Source: Anaerolineae bacterium (GTDB taxonomy: Bacteria; Chloroflexota; Anaerolineae; Promineifilales; Promineifilaceae). From it: DNA of 64,000 nucleotides. The DNA lies in the NCBI GenBank assembly GCA_030425205.1, contig JAUIAP010000005.1:291519-355518 (forward strand), given 5' to 3'. Under the pieces are notes generated by a model. The model made no database searches, was not told the DNA's origin, and was given only the letters and a program-made list of their open reading frames with translations. Position 1 is the stretch's first letter. Every line of letters starts with the position of its first letter. The position numbers were made by a program, and so were the translations under genes. Shown piece by piece: positions 25,924-35,089 of this stretch.

Positions 25924-26541
25924 CTAAATAATTACAATCAAAATCACTAAAAAGAGAATCACCATTAACAGAGGCAATAGCAGTGGATTTCCACCCAACA
26001 CGGACAGCGGCAGATATTGATAAACCGCATTTGACGCGACGTCTATGGGACGCGTAACGGTCGCTGCGTCGAAGGGATATGGAACACCAAAGGGCAGTTG
26101 AACAAAATCGAAGCCCGTCGTGGCTGGATTGCGCTGCACGCGATATTCCATAAAGGCGATAATCTGCCCGACGAGCAGATACCCGTTGACTGAGCCGATA
26201 ATCCAGCCGAGCAGTTTGTCCTGTACATTGTCGGCACGCTTTAGGCGGTTGCCAACGCCGGGCGTTAGTTTTGGCCCTTGATAGCTGAAAAAGGCGATAA
26301 TAAGATGAAGCGTTGAAAGCAGATAAAATTGGCGGCGTAAAATAATGTTGGTGTCGATGGGGGAGGCGGCTGCATCAGCCCAGCCCAGCAAGTCCAAAAC
26401 GGCAGGACCAAACGTATTGAGTGTAAAGATCGACAAGACCAACCCTGCCGCCGCGACGAGTTCTTTCGCCCAGCCGCGCAGTGCACCGACAATGCCAAAA
26501 AAGATGACACATATCCAAAAAAGTGTTGAAATGCTAACCAT
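25924..26541 (-). CDS. CvpA-like membrane protein inside the dcw cluster
   Basis: A 205-residue membrane protein with about four hydrophobic segments (SISTLFWICVIFFGIVGAL, ELVAAAGLVLSIFTL, FYLLSTLHLIIAFF, and a C-terminal LLPLLMVILFLVILIVII). The RGWAKELV segment after the first helix is typical of the CvpA/colicin V production family. It overlaps murG by 8 nt and precedes murC by 9 bp, so it is firmly embedded in the peptidoglycan operon. CvpA proteins affect envelope integrity in other bacteria, but the molecular role is not known; the position suggests a link to wall synthesis. Confidence 0.7.
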   Translation of the reverse strand: MVSISTLFWICVIFFGIVGALRGWAKELVAAAGLVLSIFTLNTFGPAVLDLLGWADAAASPIDTNIILRRQFYLLSTLHLIIAFFSYQGPKLTPGVGNRLKRADNVQDKLLGWIIGSVNGYLLVGQIIAFMEYRVQRNPATTGFDFVQLPFGVPYPFDAATVTRPIDVASNAVYQYLPLSVLGGNPLLLPLLMVILFLVILIVII

Positions 26542-27649
26542 TTTTTGTCAACTCTCGCAAAACGTTTGCTATTTTTTCGGCCGAATCGACCACATCCAAT
26601 GCCCGCGCCGCCGCTTTCATGGCGTTTAACTTTTCATCGTCATGCAACAGTGCCGTCACAGTGGGCAACAGTTGATCGGCCATCTGTTCATCATCGAGTC
26701 GCACGCCCGCACCGCGTTGTGCGAGCCAATCGGCGTTGACCTTCTGATAGCGCCATGCGTGCGGGTAGGGAACCAAGATGGCCGGCACACCAAATGCTGG
26801 CGATTCGCCCAACATGCTTGCGCCTGCGCGGGCGACAATCAGATCAGCCGCACGAAATGCGGTTCCCATCTGTTCATGTAAATACGGAAACGGCCGATAA
26901 TAACGGCGTTGCTCTTCGTTCAAGGTCGCTGTAAATGTTTCTGTCTCGTCCCATGTCAGCGTGCCGCTAATGTGAATGACTTGTGCCGACTTCAAAAGTT
27001 CGGGCAGCATCGCCATGAGTGCGCGATTGATACTCTGTGCGCCACGACTGCCGCCAAAGACGAACAATGTTTTGCGGCTTGGATCAAGATCAAACTGTTC
27101 CCGCGCATTTGCTACTGATAAGGATAGCGCATTGCGCAAATCTGCTCGTACAGGATACCCTGTCACTGCAAGTTTGGTGGCCGGTAAAAATTCGGCCGAA
27201 TCGCCCGTTGTACAGGCAATTTTGTCAACGAGCGGCTCAATGCGTCGAATCGCGCCACCCGGTTCGACATCAGGCAGATAGACGACGCTTGGCACACCAC
27301 GCAGCTTCGCCGCCAACGCAACAGGGAGATTGACATAGCCGCCAGTGAGCAAGAGCGCGGCGGGGCGAAATCGGCCGATAATGCGCCACGCACTGACCAC
27401 GCTCCGCGCCAACTTTGCGCCATTGCGTAGCTGTGTCAGACGCGGTACTCCCGCAATCGGACCACCCGCCACCGTCTCTAATCGCAGCCCTGCATCTAAT
27501 TGCAGACTTGCACGCGGCACAAGCTCTTCTTCCATCTGCCCGTGCGTGCCGATCCAGAGAACGTCGTCGCTAGGCTTGAACGTTTCGACGACTGCTAGGG
27601 CGGGATAGACGTGACCGCCTGTCCCGCCGCCGCACACCACTATCTTCAT
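26534..27649 (-). CDS. murG: UDP-GlcNAc:lipid I GlcNAc transferase MurG
   Basis: Peripheral inner-membrane GT-B enzyme that converts lipid I to lipid II. The 371 residues begin MKIVVCGGGTGGHVYPALAV with the GGGTGGH loop. The second nucleotide loop FVFGGSRGAQSIN is near 195-207, and the UDP-GlcNAc site ADLIVARAGASMLGE is near 270-284. The start at 27649 is certain from homology, so its first 80 bases overlap the 3' end of ftsW out of frame, an unusually long overlap for essential genes. Confidence 0.97.
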   Translation of the reverse strand: MKIVVCGGGTGGHVYPALAVVETFKPSDDVLWIGTHGQMEEELVPRASLQLDAGLRLETVAGGPIAGVPRLTQLRNGAKLARSVVSAWRIIGRFRPAALLLTGGYVNLPVALAAKLRGVPSVVYLPDVEPGGAIRRIEPLVDKIACTTGDSAEFLPATKLAVTGYPVRADLRNALSLSVANAREQFDLDPSRKTLFVFGGSRGAQSINRALMAMLPELLKSAQVIHISGTLTWDETETFTATLNEEQRRYYRPFPYLHEQMGTAFRAADLIVARAGASMLGESPAFGVPAILVPYPHAWRYQKVNADWLAQRGAGVRLDDEQMADQLLPTVTALLHDDEKLNAMKAAARALDVVDSAEKIANVLRELTKNG

Positions 27650-28829
27650 CAGATTGCCTCACTGCAAATTCCCCTTGTCGAAGGGTTCGGCCGATGCGGG
27701 CATCCCGCGATACATTTAACAACAGTGCCACCGCGCATAAATTCATCACAAGCGATGTTCCCCCATACGCCATAAACGGTAGCGGAATACCCGTATTTGG
27801 AATGGTTGATGTGACCACCGCAATGTTTAACAATGCCTGCATACTAATCCAGACCGTCACGCCCATCGCCAGCAAATAGCCATACATATCCCGCGCCCGT
27901 TGTGCCGCGACAATGCCACGCCACGCGAGTAGAACAAAACTCAAAATGATAAACATGCAGCCGATAAAGCCAAATTCTTCTCCCCACACGGCAAATGTTC
28001 CATCCGTATGCGCGGCTGGCAAGAAGTATTTAATCTCGCCATGTCCGGGCCCTTTTCCCAATAATCCGCCCGTACTCAATGACATCGCAATCATCCGCAA
28101 TTGCAACTGTTCTACATCAATTGGATTTACAAATGCCGCTTGCCACAAGATGACGCGGTTAAACGCATAGTCGCTCACCCGAATGACGACCAGAAAGCCA
28201 GCCGCTGCAATTCCCCCCAATCCAAGAAAGTGGAGCAAGTTTGCGCCCGAAAGAAAGAACAGCGTCACGGCAATAATGCCGATTAGCGCAGCTGTACTCA
28301 CATCGGGTTGCAGCATGATTAAGCCGCAAATTCCCCCGATCATCACCCCAAATGGCACAAGGCCATAAGAGATACTCTTGACACGATCTCCCTTTGTTGA
28401 AAGCCAGTATGAGATATAAAGCACCATCGCCAATTTCGCTAGCTCAGACGGTTGGATGGAGGCTGTAAATAGCCAACGCCGCGCCCCATTGCGATCAACG
28501 CCAAATATGAGGACAAGCACGAGCAAGATAAGCGCAACGCCCATCACGTAAAGCGATGGCGTGCGAAACTGATGATAGTCGAACTGTAACGAGACAGCGA
28601 CGACGATGAGTCCAAGGCATAGAAAGAAAAATTGCCGTCTAAAGTAGTAGGCGGGATCGAAGTTGGAAAGCCCAGACCGATAGGCGATGTCATAGGAGGT
28701 CGTGTAGACGGCGATCATACCCGCGATGAGTAGCCCCATCACGGCGAGCGCAATCCAGACATCGAACTGCACCTTGAGCTTTTTCGCAATCGGACTCTCT
28801 TTTCGTGGAATCAAGTTACTGCTTATCAT
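27570..28829 (-). CDS. ftsW: Lipid II polymerase FtsW (SEDS)
   Basis: SEDS-family glycosyltransferase of the divisome, 419 residues and about ten membrane helices. The conserved segments include ARRWL near 115, QPSELAK near 126, GKGPGHGEIKYFLPAAHTDGTFAVWGEEFG near 255-284, and NTGIPLPFMAYGGTS near 345. The last 25 residues are an Arg/Ser-rich tail (VRRRDRRSRLSR) that exists only in the region overlapping murG. The start at 28829 overlaps the murD stop by four bases (ATGA). FtsW rather than RodA is assigned because of the dcw position. Confidence 0.95.
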   Translation of the reverse strand: MISSNLIPRKESPIAKKLKVQFDVWIALAVMGLLIAGMIAVYTTSYDIAYRSGLSNFDPAYYFRRQFFFLCLGLIVVAVSLQFDYHQFRTPSLYVMGVALILLVLVLIFGVDRNGARRWLFTASIQPSELAKLAMVLYISYWLSTKGDRVKSISYGLVPFGVMIGGICGLIMLQPDVSTAALIGIIAVTLFFLSGANLLHFLGLGGIAAAGFLVVIRVSDYAFNRVILWQAAFVNPIDVEQLQLRMIAMSLSTGGLLGKGPGHGEIKYFLPAAHTDGTFAVWGEEFGFIGCMFIILSFVLLAWRGIVAAQRARDMYGYLLAMGVTVWISMQALLNIAVVTSTIPNTGIPLPFMAYGGTSLVMNLCAVALLLNVSRDARIGRTLRQGEFAVRQSDEDSGVRRRDRRSRLSRPSSRRNVQA

Positions 28830-30226
28830 AATGTTGCACCGACCTTTGTCAGTCTCTCCACAAGTTGGCGAAAATGTTCGCCACGCATTGCGAAATCGAC
28901 ATACGCATCAAAGCTCGTTCCGCCGGGTGACAATAGAATAACGTCACCCACATCTGACGCTTGCGCCGCGACGGATACTGCTTCGTCTAGCGTTTGTACC
29001 TGATGAACGGGGAGATTAGATGCACGCAACTTCTCCCCCACCATCTCCCGAATCTCACCAAATAGAATGATCGCCTTGCACTGCTCGCTGGCTAGTCGCA
29101 CCCAATCATCCCAATCTAAATCTTTGTCACGTCCCCCAGCTAACAATATCAATGGCTCGTCAAAGGCATTGATCGCGGCCATTGCGCGTTCTGGGGCGGT
29201 TGCAATGCTGTCGTTGATATACTGGACACCCTCGACCGTTGCCACCAACTCCAGTCGATGTGCGATTCCTGTAAATGTCGCAATTGCCTGCCGCATCGCT
29301 GTGTGTGAGATGTCGACGCTGTCGGCCAATGTAATTGCGGCTAAAACGTTTAACAAATTGTGCTTACCGCGCAACTGCACGTCGGATAGCTGGCAGATTG
29401 TCCATTCTTGTTCGCCGTCACGCACGATAATGTCATCGCCGCGCACAAAGGCGCCGTCTTCTATCTCAACGTCCGTCCCGAACATCCGCAAGCGACCCTG
29501 CACGTGGGGGAACAGTTTCTCTAAGCCCCGAGCGGGAAGAATGGCGATGTCGTTTTCCGTCTGAAAACGCAAGATGTTGGCCTTCGCCTCAGTATAAACA
29601 TCCATCGTCTTGTGCCGATCTAAATGGTTTGGCGTGACGTTTAAGACGGCAGCGACATGTGGACTTTGCTCCCAAATTTCAAGTTGAAAGCTCGATAGTT
29701 CCTGCACAACGATTGTCCCCGCATCGATCAGATCGACTTCTTCAATGAGAGGGAAGCCTAAATTGCCACCAATCAGCGTTTTTTTGTCGTCTGCCTGTGA
29801 CATCGCGCCGACTAGTGAGGTCGTTGTTGATTTACCCGCCGAGCCTGTAATGCCAATCGTTGGAACGGGGCAGCGGCGCAAGAACTCTTGCGAGTCGTTG
29901 GTGATAGGGATACCCCGTTCACGGGCCGCCTTGACAAATGGTGCGTCGGCTGGCACGCTGCCGCTGATTGCGATCAGATCGGCCGAATCAAGCAACGATA
30001 GGGGATGCTCACCAAGCACATACTCGATGTCATAGGCTGACAATTCGGCTATCTCTTGGGAGAGGGTTTCGGCCGATCTCAAATCAGAAACCACAACCTG
30101 CGCCCCATGTTTCGCTGCAAACCGTGCCAACGCCTTACCTTGTCGCGCCAACCCCATAATGACCAGCGTTTTGCCAGTCAGCGGATCTTGTGTCACGGCA
30201 GGATTTATCTCGATAGGTGCAATCAT
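28826..30226 (-). CDS. murD: UDP-N-acetylmuramoylalanine--D-glutamate ligase
   Basis: Adds D-Glu to UDP-MurNAc-L-Ala. With the start at 30226 the protein has 466 residues; a longer frame to 30280 lies inside mraY and adds unrelated residues. Motifs are the Rossmann start TLVIMGLARQGKALARF near 20-36, the ATP loop GITGSAGKSTTTS near 122-134, and NVTPNHLDRH near 194-203. Its ATG overlaps the mraY stop by one base (TAATG), and its TGA overlaps the ftsW start by four, so all three are translationally coupled. Confidence 0.96.
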   Translation of the reverse strand: MIAPIEINPAVTQDPLTGKTLVIMGLARQGKALARFAAKHGAQVVVSDLRSAETLSQEIAELSAYDIEYVLGEHPLSLLDSADLIAISGSVPADAPFVKAARERGIPITNDSQEFLRRCPVPTIGITGSAGKSTTTSLVGAMSQADDKKTLIGGNLGFPLIEEVDLIDAGTIVVQELSSFQLEIWEQSPHVAAVLNVTPNHLDRHKTMDVYTEAKANILRFQTENDIAILPARGLEKLFPHVQGRLRMFGTDVEIEDGAFVRGDDIIVRDGEQEWTICQLSDVQLRGKHNLLNVLAAITLADSVDISHTAMRQAIATFTGIAHRLELVATVEGVQYINDSIATAPERAMAAINAFDEPLILLAGGRDKDLDWDDWVRLASEQCKAIILFGEIREMVGEKLRASNLPVHQVQTLDEAVSVAAQASDVGDVILLSPGGTSFDAYVDFAMRGEHFRQLVERLTKVGATL

Positions 30227-31293
30227 TATATTAACGCCAACGCAATCCCGACCATCGCTGACATAAGCGAGATCAGCCACCAGCGTTGCACAATCTGCGT
30301 CTCACTCCAGCCAGTGACAACAAAGTGATTGTGCAATGGGGAGAGCTTGAATGGGCGAATGTCGCGGCCAAGATATTTGCGGCTGAGAACGGCCGAGGCG
30401 ACCTGTATGATTACCGAAATGGTCGTGATGACAGGCATGAACGCGATGATGGGTAGAATCAACCATTGATGGGTCATAAACGCGACGACAGCTAAAACGC
30501 CCCCTAAGGCTTGTGACCCAACATCCCCCATAAACATTTGAGCTGGATGGGCGTTAAACCACAAGAAGGCAAAAATCGCGCCGACGATAATCATGCAAAA
30601 CGTCAGCAAGAATTGCTGCCCTTGCAAAAAGGCGATGATGCCGTAGGCGGCAAAACACATCGCCGCAATCATGCCTGCCAAGCCATCTAGCCCGTCGATC
30701 AAATTCATTGCGTTTGATGTTCCATTAATGATAAATGTCGCCAAACCTATATAAACGATGCTGCCAACAACACCGCTAAAAACAAAGAATTCTGGAACGG
30801 TTGGGATGCCGACGAACCCTTGATTGCCATTGACAAACCAAATTGCGACCGCGCATAGAACTGAGACGATCATTTGAAGCCAAAACTTTGTGCGTGCGGA
30901 CATGCCAACACCGGGCTTTGTGCGGAACCCTTGATAATCATCGACGCCACCGATAATGGCGAAACCGATTAGGGCAAAGATGGGAATTAGAATCGTTTCG
31001 GAGAGCTGTAAACCCGCAGGTAGGTCACCGACGACTTGATCGGCCGAAACAGCAGCCGCCCGAAAGCGAGCCGTTAGCTGGACACTGTTGACGACCAAAC
31101 TGATGATCAGTGTCCAACCAATGATCAGCAGCCCCCCCATTGCAGGGGTTCCCGTTTTGACCTGATGGCTGGCCGGCCCTTCAACGCGCACATTTTTTCC
31201 GAGCCGCAAGCGGCGCATCATTTCGACAAATGGGCTACCCCAAATGACTGCGAGAAGAAAAGTGACACCACCAAGTGTTAAGGCAAAAGGCAT
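30226..31293 (-). CDS. mraY: Phospho-MurNAc-pentapeptide translocase MraY
   Basis: Transfers phospho-MurNAc-pentapeptide to undecaprenyl phosphate to make lipid I. The integral membrane protein of 355 residues has about ten helices. Catalytic and signature segments are GGVDDYQGFRTKPG near 114-127, SNAMNLIDGLDGLAGM near 191-206, and AHPAQMFMGDVGSQALGG near 245-262 with the Mg2+ Asp. It starts 5 bp after murF and shares TAATG with murD. Confidence 0.97.
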   Translation of the reverse strand: MPFALTLGGVTFLLAVIWGSPFVEMMRRLRLGKNVRVEGPASHQVKTGTPAMGGLLIIGWTLIISLVVNSVQLTARFRAAAVSADQVVGDLPAGLQLSETILIPIFALIGFAIIGGVDDYQGFRTKPGVGMSARTKFWLQMIVSVLCAVAIWFVNGNQGFVGIPTVPEFFVFSGVVGSIVYIGLATFIINGTSNAMNLIDGLDGLAGMIAAMCFAAYGIIAFLQGQQFLLTFCMIIVGAIFAFLWFNAHPAQMFMGDVGSQALGGVLAVVAFMTHQWLILPIIAFMPVITTISVIIQVASAVLSRKYLGRDIRPFKLSPLHNHFVVTGWSETQIVQRWWLISLMSAMVGIALALI

Positions 31294-31298
31294 AGGAT

Positions 31299-32717
31299 TT
31301 AAGAAGGATTGCGATCATCTTCTGACCGTATTAACTGTTTGACGATACGTGTGAGACGTGCACCGTAGGATGCTTTGACTAAAATGATGTCGTTAGGCTG
31401 TGCGAGGTCGGTGACGAGTTGTATGGCCGCATCGGTATTTGGCAGATGGTGGACATTAGCGAGACCACCATCGCGTGCTGCCAAAGCGATTAGCTTGGCG
31501 CGCTTGCCTACGGCGATAAGAATATCGGCGACTTCGGCCGATCGCAGCCCCACCCGTATATGTCCGTCTACTTCATCACTGCCCAACTCCAACATATCAC
31601 CCAGCACAGCGACTTTGCGACCCTCCAAGTCATCGAGCAGGTTGAGCGCGGCGATCATTGACTGTGGGCTGGCATTATACGAATCATCGATGAGGCGCGA
31701 GCCGTTAGGGCCTGCCACCACTTGTAAACGCATCTCATCACGATGTGACTGTAGTCCAACGATGATATCTTCCCACGCCATTCCCTCAACCAATCCAGCC
31801 GCGGCTGCGCGCAATGCTGTTTGAACACTGTGGCGACCCATCATGGGGACTTGGATATGCAGCTTTTCGCCCTGGTAGTTGAGCGCAAAACGCATACCGT
31901 CCCAGCCCACCGACTCGATGTCGCTCGCCCACAAATCAGCTTTTGCTGTAAGACCATACGTCATCACCTGTGCGTTTGTGTGGTCGGCCATCCCGCGCAC
32001 GTGTTTATCGTCATAGTTGAGAATTGCCACTCCATCGGCCGGCAACGCCTCGACTAGCTCCCGCTTGCCCTCCACAATCGCCTGTCGTGAGCCAGCTCGC
32101 TCGACATGCACCGTGCCAACGTTGGTCACAATGCCGACATTTGGCTGCGCAATCGAAGCTAAGAGGGCGATGTCACCTTTGACATACATGCCCATCTCTA
32201 GCACGACACGTTCGTGTTCAGGTCGCAAATTCAACAGTTGCAGCGGCAGGCCGATCTCCGTATTAAAATTCTTCTCCGATTTAAGGGTGCGGAACCGTTG
32301 ACTTAAAACGTTGGCGGTCAGCTCTTTTGTCGTCGTTTTGCCAACGCTGCCCGTTATTCCAATCACGCGCACAGGATGCTGTCGCCGCCAGTAACGTGCC
32401 ACCGCTTGTAATGCCCGTTCGCTGTTTTCAACGACGATTTGAATCGGCGCCGCCAAATTTTGAATATGGGGTGGGGATATGCGCAGATCAACTGCCGAAA
32501 AATTTGGATCGGGCTTCTCAACAATCGCTGCCACAGCACCCCGCTCAAATGCGCTGGTTATAAATTGATGCCCGTCGACCTTTTCGCCCACAAACGCGAC
32601 AAATACGCTCCCCACAATCACCTCACGGCTATCGTTTGTGAAGCGGGAAATGGCCGGTTCCGAACCAGTAGGGCTATAGTCGCACAGAGCTGCGAGGATG
32701 TGTCCAATTGTTTGCAT
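31299..32717 (-). CDS. murF: UDP-MurNAc-tripeptide--D-Ala-D-Ala ligase
   Basis: Adds the D-Ala-D-Ala made by Ddl to the UDP-MurNAc tripeptide. The 472 residues include the N-terminal uridine domain (FTNDSREV near 26-33), the ATP loop GITGSVGKTTTKE near 119-131, and LIDDSYNASPQSM near 328-340, a strong MurF signature. It directly follows the transpeptidase gene with a TAATG overlap. The usual neighbour murE is absent here, so the third residue of the stem peptide must be added by an enzyme encoded elsewhere. Confidence 0.96.
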   Translation of the reverse strand: MQTIGHILAALCDYSPTGSEPAISRFTNDSREVIVGSVFVAFVGEKVDGHQFITSAFERGAVAAIVEKPDPNFSAVDLRISPPHIQNLAAPIQIVVENSERALQAVARYWRRQHPVRVIGITGSVGKTTTKELTANVLSQRFRTLKSEKNFNTEIGLPLQLLNLRPEHERVVLEMGMYVKGDIALLASIAQPNVGIVTNVGTVHVERAGSRQAIVEGKRELVEALPADGVAILNYDDKHVRGMADHTNAQVMTYGLTAKADLWASDIESVGWDGMRFALNYQGEKLHIQVPMMGRHSVQTALRAAAAGLVEGMAWEDIIVGLQSHRDEMRLQVVAGPNGSRLIDDSYNASPQSMIAALNLLDDLEGRKVAVLGDMLELGSDEVDGHIRVGLRSAEVADILIAVGKRAKLIALAARDGGLANVHHLPNTDAAIQLVTDLAQPNDIILVKASYGARLTRIVKQLIRSEDDRNPS

Positions 32718-34441
32718 TAGGGCGATGTGTTGGCGAGCCGAACAGAATCTGGCGGAATGTCGAGCAGAATAACCAAATCCTTTGCGAGTTCAGCAAAGGC
32801 TGGTGCGGCCGATTCTGATCCCCACTCAACTGTGGTAATTTTGTCGAGCTTAACAATCATGGCAAGCTGTGGATCATCGGCGGGCAACCAGCCAACAAAT
32901 GAGGCGATGACATCGTCGGGATGATAGAAGCCAACGCCGTCACCTTGATTGATCGCGATCTGTGCCGTGCCCGTCTTGCCCGCGATGGTATACCCTTCCA
33001 ACTCTGCGTAATGTCCAGATTTGATTGCCCATGAATTGATGAGGCGGGCGGTTTCGGCCGAAATTGTCAATTGGTGCTGTGGCTGAGTCACAATGACCTG
33101 ATCTTCACTGCGCATCTCTTGCACCAAGTATGGTCGCATCATTTTGCCTTCGTTGGCAATCGCTGCAATCGACGTCAACATTTGTAAGGGCGTTGTGGCA
33201 AAACCCTGCCCAAACGCATTAGTTGCCAACGATGCCGGTGACCAGTTGTCCATTCCCGGTCGCGCAACGATGCCGCGCACTTCATGCGCGAGGTCAACCT
33301 CTGTCGCGCGGCCAAATCCAAAGCGATCCATATAGGCATAAAATGTATCTGCGCCCATCGTTTCGGCCGCCCAAGCTGTCGCCGTATTGACCGAATACTC
33401 CAGCGTTTGCGCCATGTTGATCGGGCCATACGCAGCACTATCTGCGTTACGAATTGGAATGCCCCCCGTAATGCGCAGCCCGCTGTCCGCATAAATCGAC
33501 TCGGCACCGACTGCGCCCGAATCGATTGCCGCTGCCACCGTGATCAACTTCATCACCGAACCGGGTTCATACAGCCGACTTGTCGCAGGGTTAGCCAAAA
33601 TGCTCACATCATCGACGCTGCCGTACTCTTTTGGATCAAAGCAGGGGGTGCTGGCCATCGCCAAAATTGCGCCCGTCTTTGGATTCATGGCAATAATTGT
33701 GCCACTTTCTGCCCCATAGGTAGCAATTGCCTGCTGTAAATGCCGCTCAACCGTCGCCTGTACATTGCGGTCAATCGTCAAAACAAGATCGTAGCTGGGG
33801 GTTGCACTCGCAAAACTGAGCGGTTCGTTGGGTAAGTTCACGACCGCTTCAGCAACGGCATTGCCCGTTAGTTCGCGCTGATAGTTGCCTTCTAACCCCA
33901 TTCCACCCGTGCCATCGCTATCAACATAGCCGAGTGCGTGGCAGAGTAGATTTTTCTGTGGATAGAGTCGCGTGGGAATGGGTTGATAGGCCAATCCCGG
34001 AAAACCGAGCGCCTTAATCTCTTCAGCCTCTTGTGGCGTTATGCGATTGCTCAAATGGGCATAGGGCTGCCCCTCAACAATTCTTTCCTTGAGTGTAGCA
34101 TATGGGACGCCGAGAACTTCCAGCACCCCATATAAAATTTTGTCAATTTCGACCCATTCGGTTGAGCCATCGTCTAAACGCTCAAACGTAAGTGGAATGT
34201 CAAGACCGAGTTCGTAATCGCTGCCGGGTGCGGCGAGCACGACGTTGCCGCTACTATCATAGATATAGCCGCGTGTGGGGACTTCAGAAACCCAGCCGCT
34301 TATATAGTCGTCTGCTTTTTGTGAATAGTCCTCGTAGAGTCCAAATTGAATCCATGCCAACCGCCAAATGATCAAGGCTGTGCCAAACAGCAGTGCAGCA
34401 ACAACGATCACAAGGCGACTTGTTTGATCTCTATTGCCCAT
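32717..34441 (-). CDS. ftsI: Division-type penicillin-binding protein (FtsI/PBP3-like)
   Basis: Class B transpeptidase that cross-links septal peptidoglycan, 574 residues. It has an N-terminal membrane helix (VIVVAALLFGTALIIWRL, 11-28), a pedestal domain with RGYIYDSSGNVLA-type sequence near 57-70, and a transpeptidase domain with SVMK (295-298), SVN (350-352) and KTG (489-491). No PASTA domains follow. The start at 34441 has AGGGGAG six to seven bases upstream. It overlaps the FtsL-like gene by 11 nt and murF by one base. Confidence 0.95.
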   Translation of the reverse strand: MGNRDQTSRLVIVVAALLFGTALIIWRLAWIQFGLYEDYSQKADDYISGWVSEVPTRGYIYDSSGNVVLAAPGSDYELGLDIPLTFERLDDGSTEWVEIDKILYGVLEVLGVPYATLKERIVEGQPYAHLSNRITPQEAEEIKALGFPGLAYQPIPTRLYPQKNLLCHALGYVDSDGTGGMGLEGNYQRELTGNAVAEAVVNLPNEPLSFASATPSYDLVLTIDRNVQATVERHLQQAIATYGAESGTIIAMNPKTGAILAMASTPCFDPKEYGSVDDVSILANPATSRLYEPGSVMKLITVAAAIDSGAVGAESIYADSGLRITGGIPIRNADSAAYGPINMAQTLEYSVNTATAWAAETMGADTFYAYMDRFGFGRATEVDLAHEVRGIVARPGMDNWSPASLATNAFGQGFATTPLQMLTSIAAIANEGKMMRPYLVQEMRSEDQVIVTQPQHQLTISAETARLINSWAIKSGHYAELEGYTIAGKTGTAQIAINQGDGVGFYHPDDVIASFVGWLPADDPQLAMIVKLDKITTVEWGSESAAPAFAELAKDLVILLDIPPDSVRLANTSP

Positions 34442-35042
34442 CAGAGACTCCCCTACCAAACGAGTTGAAGTTGTCCAACACGATCAGCCAGAGTACCTCG
34501 CCGATTGTTTCTGGCGGGGCAGGCGGCGCGGGGAGCGGAGTGACGACGGGTGCTGGCGCACCGGGTATTTCGACGGGGAGATAGACCGCTTCGGCCGAAC
34601 TCGGCTCAATAAACTGACTCCCACCTGCCGCGTTGTTCGTGCGTGAAAGCAAGCGATAAATCTCCTGTTCGTTGGAGATCGTTTCGCGGCGCAGCGAGTT
34701 TTCAAACTCTAACTGCTTTAACTCGACATACATCTGTTCGGCATGGCGACCTGTTAAGGCCGTTTGGCTGATGCGCTGGATATAGATCCCGATCCCCGTG
34801 CCGACGATCACCAAGATGACCGCCCACCCGATAGCAGCTTGTGCGCTGCGTAACCATTGCACCATACCACGTTGCATTTCTGTTGCCTGTCGGCTGCGGC
34901 CCTTCGTGCGCCGCCCTAATCTGAGACTCTCGACCATGGGATACTGCTCCATTGTGTTGAGTTTAGATGTCGCACCAGCACGCCCACCTCGAAACGGTGT
35001 GCGCTTGACTTGTTGTGGCTGGGACGACCAATTTTCTAGCAT
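34431..35042 (-). CDS. ftsL: FtsL/DivIC-like single-pass division protein
   Basis: A 203-residue protein with a basic N-terminal tail of about 65 residues, one membrane helix (IGWAVILVIVGTGIGIYI, near 71-88) and a short heptad-like coiled coil (AEQMYVELKQLEFENSLRRE, near 100-120). These features and its place between rsmH and ftsI identify it as the FtsL/DivIC type. An additional C-terminal segment rich in Pro and Ala (PGAPAPVVTPLPAPPAPPE) is not typical of the family and could bind wall or divisome partners. The 11-nt overlap with ftsI argues for coupled expression. Primary-sequence similarity in this family is low. Confidence 0.72.
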   Translation of the reverse strand: MLENWSSQPQQVKRTPFRGGRAGATSKLNTMEQYPMVESLRLGRRTKGRSRQATEMQRGMVQWLRSAQAAIGWAVILVIVGTGIGIYIQRISQTALTGRHAEQMYVELKQLEFENSLRRETISNEQEIYRLLSRTNNAAGGSQFIEPSSAEAVYLPVEIPGAPAPVVTPLPAPPAPPETIGEVLWLIVLDNFNSFGRGVSDGQ

Positions 35043-35089
35043 AAGTTTAGCAATTCAGAGACGTGTGAAATCGGACGTTCTGAAAATGA

